Positions 61,864-64,000 of a stretch of DNA of 64,000 nucleotides are shown here, piece after piece (the first letter of the stretch is position 1; each line of letters begins with the position of its first letter). Origin of the DNA: Pseudomonas lurida (lineage in GTDB: Bacteria > Pseudomonadota > Gammaproteobacteria > Pseudomonadales > Pseudomonadaceae); assembly GCF_002563895.1 (NCBI RefSeq), contig NZ_PDJB01000001.1, positions 4,509,501-4,573,500 of the forward strand, read 5' to 3'. The notes beneath the pieces were generated by a model. The model did no database searches. It saw only the letters and a program-made list of their open reading frames with translations, and had not been told where the DNA came from. The translations under genes and the position numbers were made by a program.

Positions 61864-63177
61864 ATGCATAAAACCAGACTCGCCCTACTCATCATGGTCG
61901 CCGGCACCCTCGCCGCCTGCGGTGAAAGCTCCACGCTTCAGGTCTCCGACGGCACCGGGCCTTCGCCCAAGTTGCCGGAACCGAACAAAACCCTGATCCC
62001 CACCGTCAACATCGCACCGGCCATCGGCTGGCCCGAGGGCGCGAAACCAACGGCTGCCGCTGGCACCCAGGTGGCGGCGTTCGCTGAGGGCCTGGACCAC
62101 CCGCGTTGGCTGTACGTACTGCCCAATGGCGACGTGCTGGTGGCGGAAACCAACGCACCACCCAAGCCGGATGACGCCAAGGGCATTCGTGGCTGGGTCA
62201 TGGAAAAAGTCATGGGCCGCGCCGGTGCAGGGGTGCCGAGCCCGAATCGCATCACACTGCTGCGTGACGCCGATCACGACGGCGTCGCGGAAACCCGCAC
62301 GGTTTTCCTGGAGAACCTCAATTCGCCGTTTGGCATGACACTGGTCGGCAACGACCTGTACGTGGCCGACTCGGACAAGCTGCTGCGCTTCCCCTATCAA
62401 CCGGGCGAAACCACGATCAAGCAAGCAGGCACCAAAGTTGTCGACCTACCAGGCGGCAGCATCAACCACCACTGGACCAAGAACGTGGTGGCCAGCAAGG
62501 ACGGTAGCAAGCTGTATGTGAGCGTCGGCTCCAACAGCAATGTCGGGGAAAACGGGCTTGAAGCCGAACAGGGTCGGGCAGCGATCTGGGAAGTGGATCG
62601 CGCCAGCGGCGAGCATCGCATCTTTGCCTCCGGCCTGCGCAACCCGAACGGCATGGCCTGGGAGCCCCAGAGCGGCCAGCTGTGGACTGCCGTCAATGAG
62701 CGTGACGAGATCGGCAGCGACCTGGTGCCGGACTACATCACTTCAGTCAAGGATGGCGCCTTCTACGGCTGGCCGTTCAGCTATTACGGGCAGCACATCG
62801 ATGTGCGCGTGACACCGCAGAATCTGGACCTGGTGGCCAAGGCGATTGCGCCGGACTACGCCGTGGGCCCGCACACGGCGTCTCTGGGGCTGACGTTCGC
62901 CGAGGGCAGCAAACTCCCGGCGCAGTTCAGCAACGGCGCGTTCATCGGCCAGCATGGTTCGTGGAATCGCAAGCCACACAGTGGCTACAAGGTGATCTTC
63001 GTGCCGTTCGAGGGCGGGCAACCCAAAGGGCAGCCGGTGGATGTGCTGACCGGGTTCCTCGACAAGGATGAGAAAGCCATGGGCCGGCCGGTGGGCGTGG
63101 TGATTGATCAGCAGGGGGATTTGCTGGTGGCGGATGATGTGGGGAATAAGGTGTGGCGCGTTTGGGCAGCTAAATAA
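61864..63177 (+). CDS. Sorbosone-dehydrogenase-family lipoprotein
   Basis: A 437-residue six-bladed beta-propeller of the glucose/sorbosone dehydrogenase group, commonly PQQ-dependent. It is a lipoprotein ([16 protein letters not shown], lipidated C19). Family blocks: [85 protein letters not shown] and [18 protein letters not shown]. The substrate is unknown. AAGGAG precedes the ATG. Between the riboswitch and this gene (61723-61863) I see only its promoter region. Confidence 0.9.
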   Translation: MHKTRLALLIMVAGTLAACGESSTLQVSDGTGPSPKLPEPNKTLIPTVNIAPAIGWPEGAKPTAAAGTQVAAFAEGLDHPRWLYVLPNGDVLVAETNAPPKPDDAKGIRGWVMEKVMGRAGAGVPSPNRITLLRDADHDGVAETRTVFLENLNSPFGMTLVGNDLYVADSDKLLRFPYQPGETTIKQAGTKVVDLPGGSINHHWTKNVVASKDGSKLYVSVGSNSNVGENGLEAEQGRAAIWEVDRASGEHRIFASGLRNPNGMAWEPQSGQLWTAVNERDEIGSDLVPDYITSVKDGAFYGWPFSYYGQHIDVRVTPQNLDLVAKAIAPDYAVGPHTASLGLTFAEGSKLPAQFSNGAFIGQHGSWNRKPHSGYKVIFVPFEGGQPKGQPVDVLTGFLDKDEKAMGRPVGVVIDQQGDLLVADDVGNKVWRVWAAK

Positions 63178-63204
63178 CTCATCTCAAGAACGCCACACAA
63201 CAAG

Positions 63205-63231
63205 GGGGGAGCGGGCAAGCCCGCTCTCCCC
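63205..63231. repeat. Single REP-like hairpin between convergent genes
   Basis: GGGAGCGGG-CAAG-CCCGCTCTCCC, 27 bases past the sorbosone-dehydrogenase-like gene and just past the NlpC/P60 gene; probable shared 3' end. Confidence 0.75.
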
Positions 63232-63248
63232 TGTAGAGCGACGTCAAC

Positions 63249-63788
63249 TCAGGGATTGCGCGCCAGGTTTGCTGGCAACACGCGCTTGGCGCTCAGGTAA
63301 GCATTCTGCCAATACGCCTTGGACAGGGTATCCAGCTTCACCGTACCGCCGGTTTGCGGCGCATGCACAAAGCGGCCTTCGCCTACATAGATCCCGGCGT
63401 GGCTCACCTGGGAACCGCCACCGGTGGCGAAGAACAGCAGGTCGCCAGTCTGCAGGTTCTGCTCGCTGACATCTTGTGCGCGCATCACGATCAGCTCGCG
63501 GGTGGTACGCGGCAGGGAGATCCCGGCCGCATCGCGGAAGACAAAACCGATCAAGCCGCTGCAATCAAACCCGGAATCCGGGGTGTTGCCGCCCCAACGG
63601 TAAGGCGTGCCGACCAGGCCCAGTGCGCGAAAGAGCACATCTTCGGCCGCAGGCGAGAAGTTTTGCGTGGAATAGTTGAACACCGGCTTGGGTTTGACCG
63701 CTACGGGAGCGGGCGGCGGTGGACGGTTTGCGCAGGCGCTGAGCAGCGCGGCGCAAACAATGAGAATCAGGCGGGCCGAGGTCGACAT
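63249..63788 (-). CDS. NlpC/P60 (C40) peptidoglycan endopeptidase lipoprotein
   Basis: A 179-residue outer-membrane lipoprotein (LIVCAALLSAC, C19) with a proline-rich linker and one NlpC/P60 domain. The catalytic residues C76 (DSGFDCSGLI), H130 (SQVSHAGIYVG) and H142 (FVHAPQTGG) are present. Such enzymes cut D-Glu-meso-DAP cross-links in cell-wall remodelling. A second, similar gene lies just upstream (next entry), so they form a tandem pair. Confidence 0.93.
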   Translation of the reverse strand: MSTSARLILIVCAALLSACANRPPPPAPVAVKPKPVFNYSTQNFSPAAEDVLFRALGLVGTPYRWGGNTPDSGFDCSGLIGFVFRDAAGISLPRTTRELIVMRAQDVSEQNLQTGDLLFFATGGGSQVSHAGIYVGEGRFVHAPQTGGTVKLDTLSKAYWQNAYLSAKRVLPANLARNP

Positions 63789-63932
63789 GTGCAGAACAAT
63801 CCTGGTCTGGATGCGGCTTTCGCTGCCGAACGCTGAAAACCAGAACGCGCAAGCAAAGCTCGCGCGAACGGATTACAACAATGTCCAGGGATTCTAGCGC
63901 TTACACGTCAAACTTCAAGTATCACTTTAAGT

Positions 63933-64000
63933 TTACTTGCTAGCGGTAACCGTAGTCGGGGCCATGGCGAGTGCGCGCTTGGCTTCGATGAAGGTTTTGC
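63933..64000 (-). CDS. 3' end of a second NlpC/P60-like gene (cut by window end)
   Basis: The last 22 codons read TFIEAKRALAMAPTTVTASK and stop with TAA. TFIEAKRAL aligns with AYLSAKRVL near the end of the downstream NlpC/P60 protein, suggesting a tandem paralogue. The catalytic domain lies outside the window. Confidence 0.5.
   Translation of the reverse strand, partial: KTFIEAKRALAMAPTTVTASK

Noticed and set aside
1..64000. Prophage, insertion sequence, CRISPR array, tRNA or defence island
   Set aside because: No transposase, integrase, spaced repeat array, cloverleaf with conserved arms or restriction genes were recognised. RmuC has been linked to defence in some systems, but here it stands alone in a core position.

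Overview
The window is chromosomal DNA of a fluorescent Pseudomonas. The gene order, the GC-rich codon use, the sigma54/FleQ flagellar hierarchy, the phhRABC cluster, PlpD, and the REP elements of the P. fluorescens kind all point to the P. fluorescens group; the species cannot be fixed from sequence alone. It holds ordinary core-genome gene clusters with small accessory stretches between them. I see no prophage, insertion sequence, tRNA, rRNA or CRISPR array.

Region 1 (1-26.4 kb) is one large flagellar block, nearly all on the minus strand. Read in the transcription direction (right to left) it runs flgF-G-H-I-J-K-L, a FabH-like ketoacyl-ACP synthase, fliC, flaG, fliD, fliS, fliT, fleQ, fleS-fleR, fliE-F-G-H-I-J, and then hsbA-hsbR, the partner-switching output of the HptB pathway. 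The regulatory logic is readable. Sigma54-type -24/-12 elements precede flgF, fleS and fliE. FliA (sigma28)-type promoters precede fliC and fliS. Intrinsic terminators separate the units. The KAS III gene sits where related pseudomonads carry a flagellin-glycosylation island, but no glycosyltransferase is present.

Region 2 (26.5-31 kb) is the aromatic amino acid cluster: phhR, divergent from phhA-phhB-phhC, bounded by two REP doublets.

Region 3 (31-50.6 kb) is mixed housekeeping and accessory DNA. It contains an LpxH-like phosphoesterase, an AraC regulator, a DMT exporter, a glycine-zipper mini-protein, a SelW-like protein, PlpD, a SlyA-like regulator next to a SlyA-type box, RecQ, a YecA-family protein, YbaN, a symporter-fused hybrid histidine kinase, RmuC, several small hypothetical proteins with unusually structured leaders, a FadL-type porin and an exported glutathione peroxidase.

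Region 4 (50.6-52.4 kb) is a compact marR-MFS-miniprotein unit. It has a perfect palindrome and a second, degenerate copy as likely operators, and an apparently leaderless regulator mRNA.

Region 5 (52.4-61.7 kb) is a ten-gene, mostly start/stop-overlapping cobalamin operon (cobO-cobB-bluB-cbiB-cobC-cobQ-cobP-cobT-alpha-ribazole phosphatase-cobS) behind a cobalamin riboswitch and its terminator. A REP doublet has become part of the cobB reading frame.

Region 6 (61.8-64 kb) holds a sorbosone-dehydrogenase-like lipoprotein and two tandem NlpC/P60 peptidases; the second is cut by the window end.

I found no clear-cut unprecedented system. The most original signals are the REP-encoded CobB tail, the marR-MFS-39 aa unit, the structured leaders around 47.1-48.0 kb, and the orphan KAS III in the flagellin locus.
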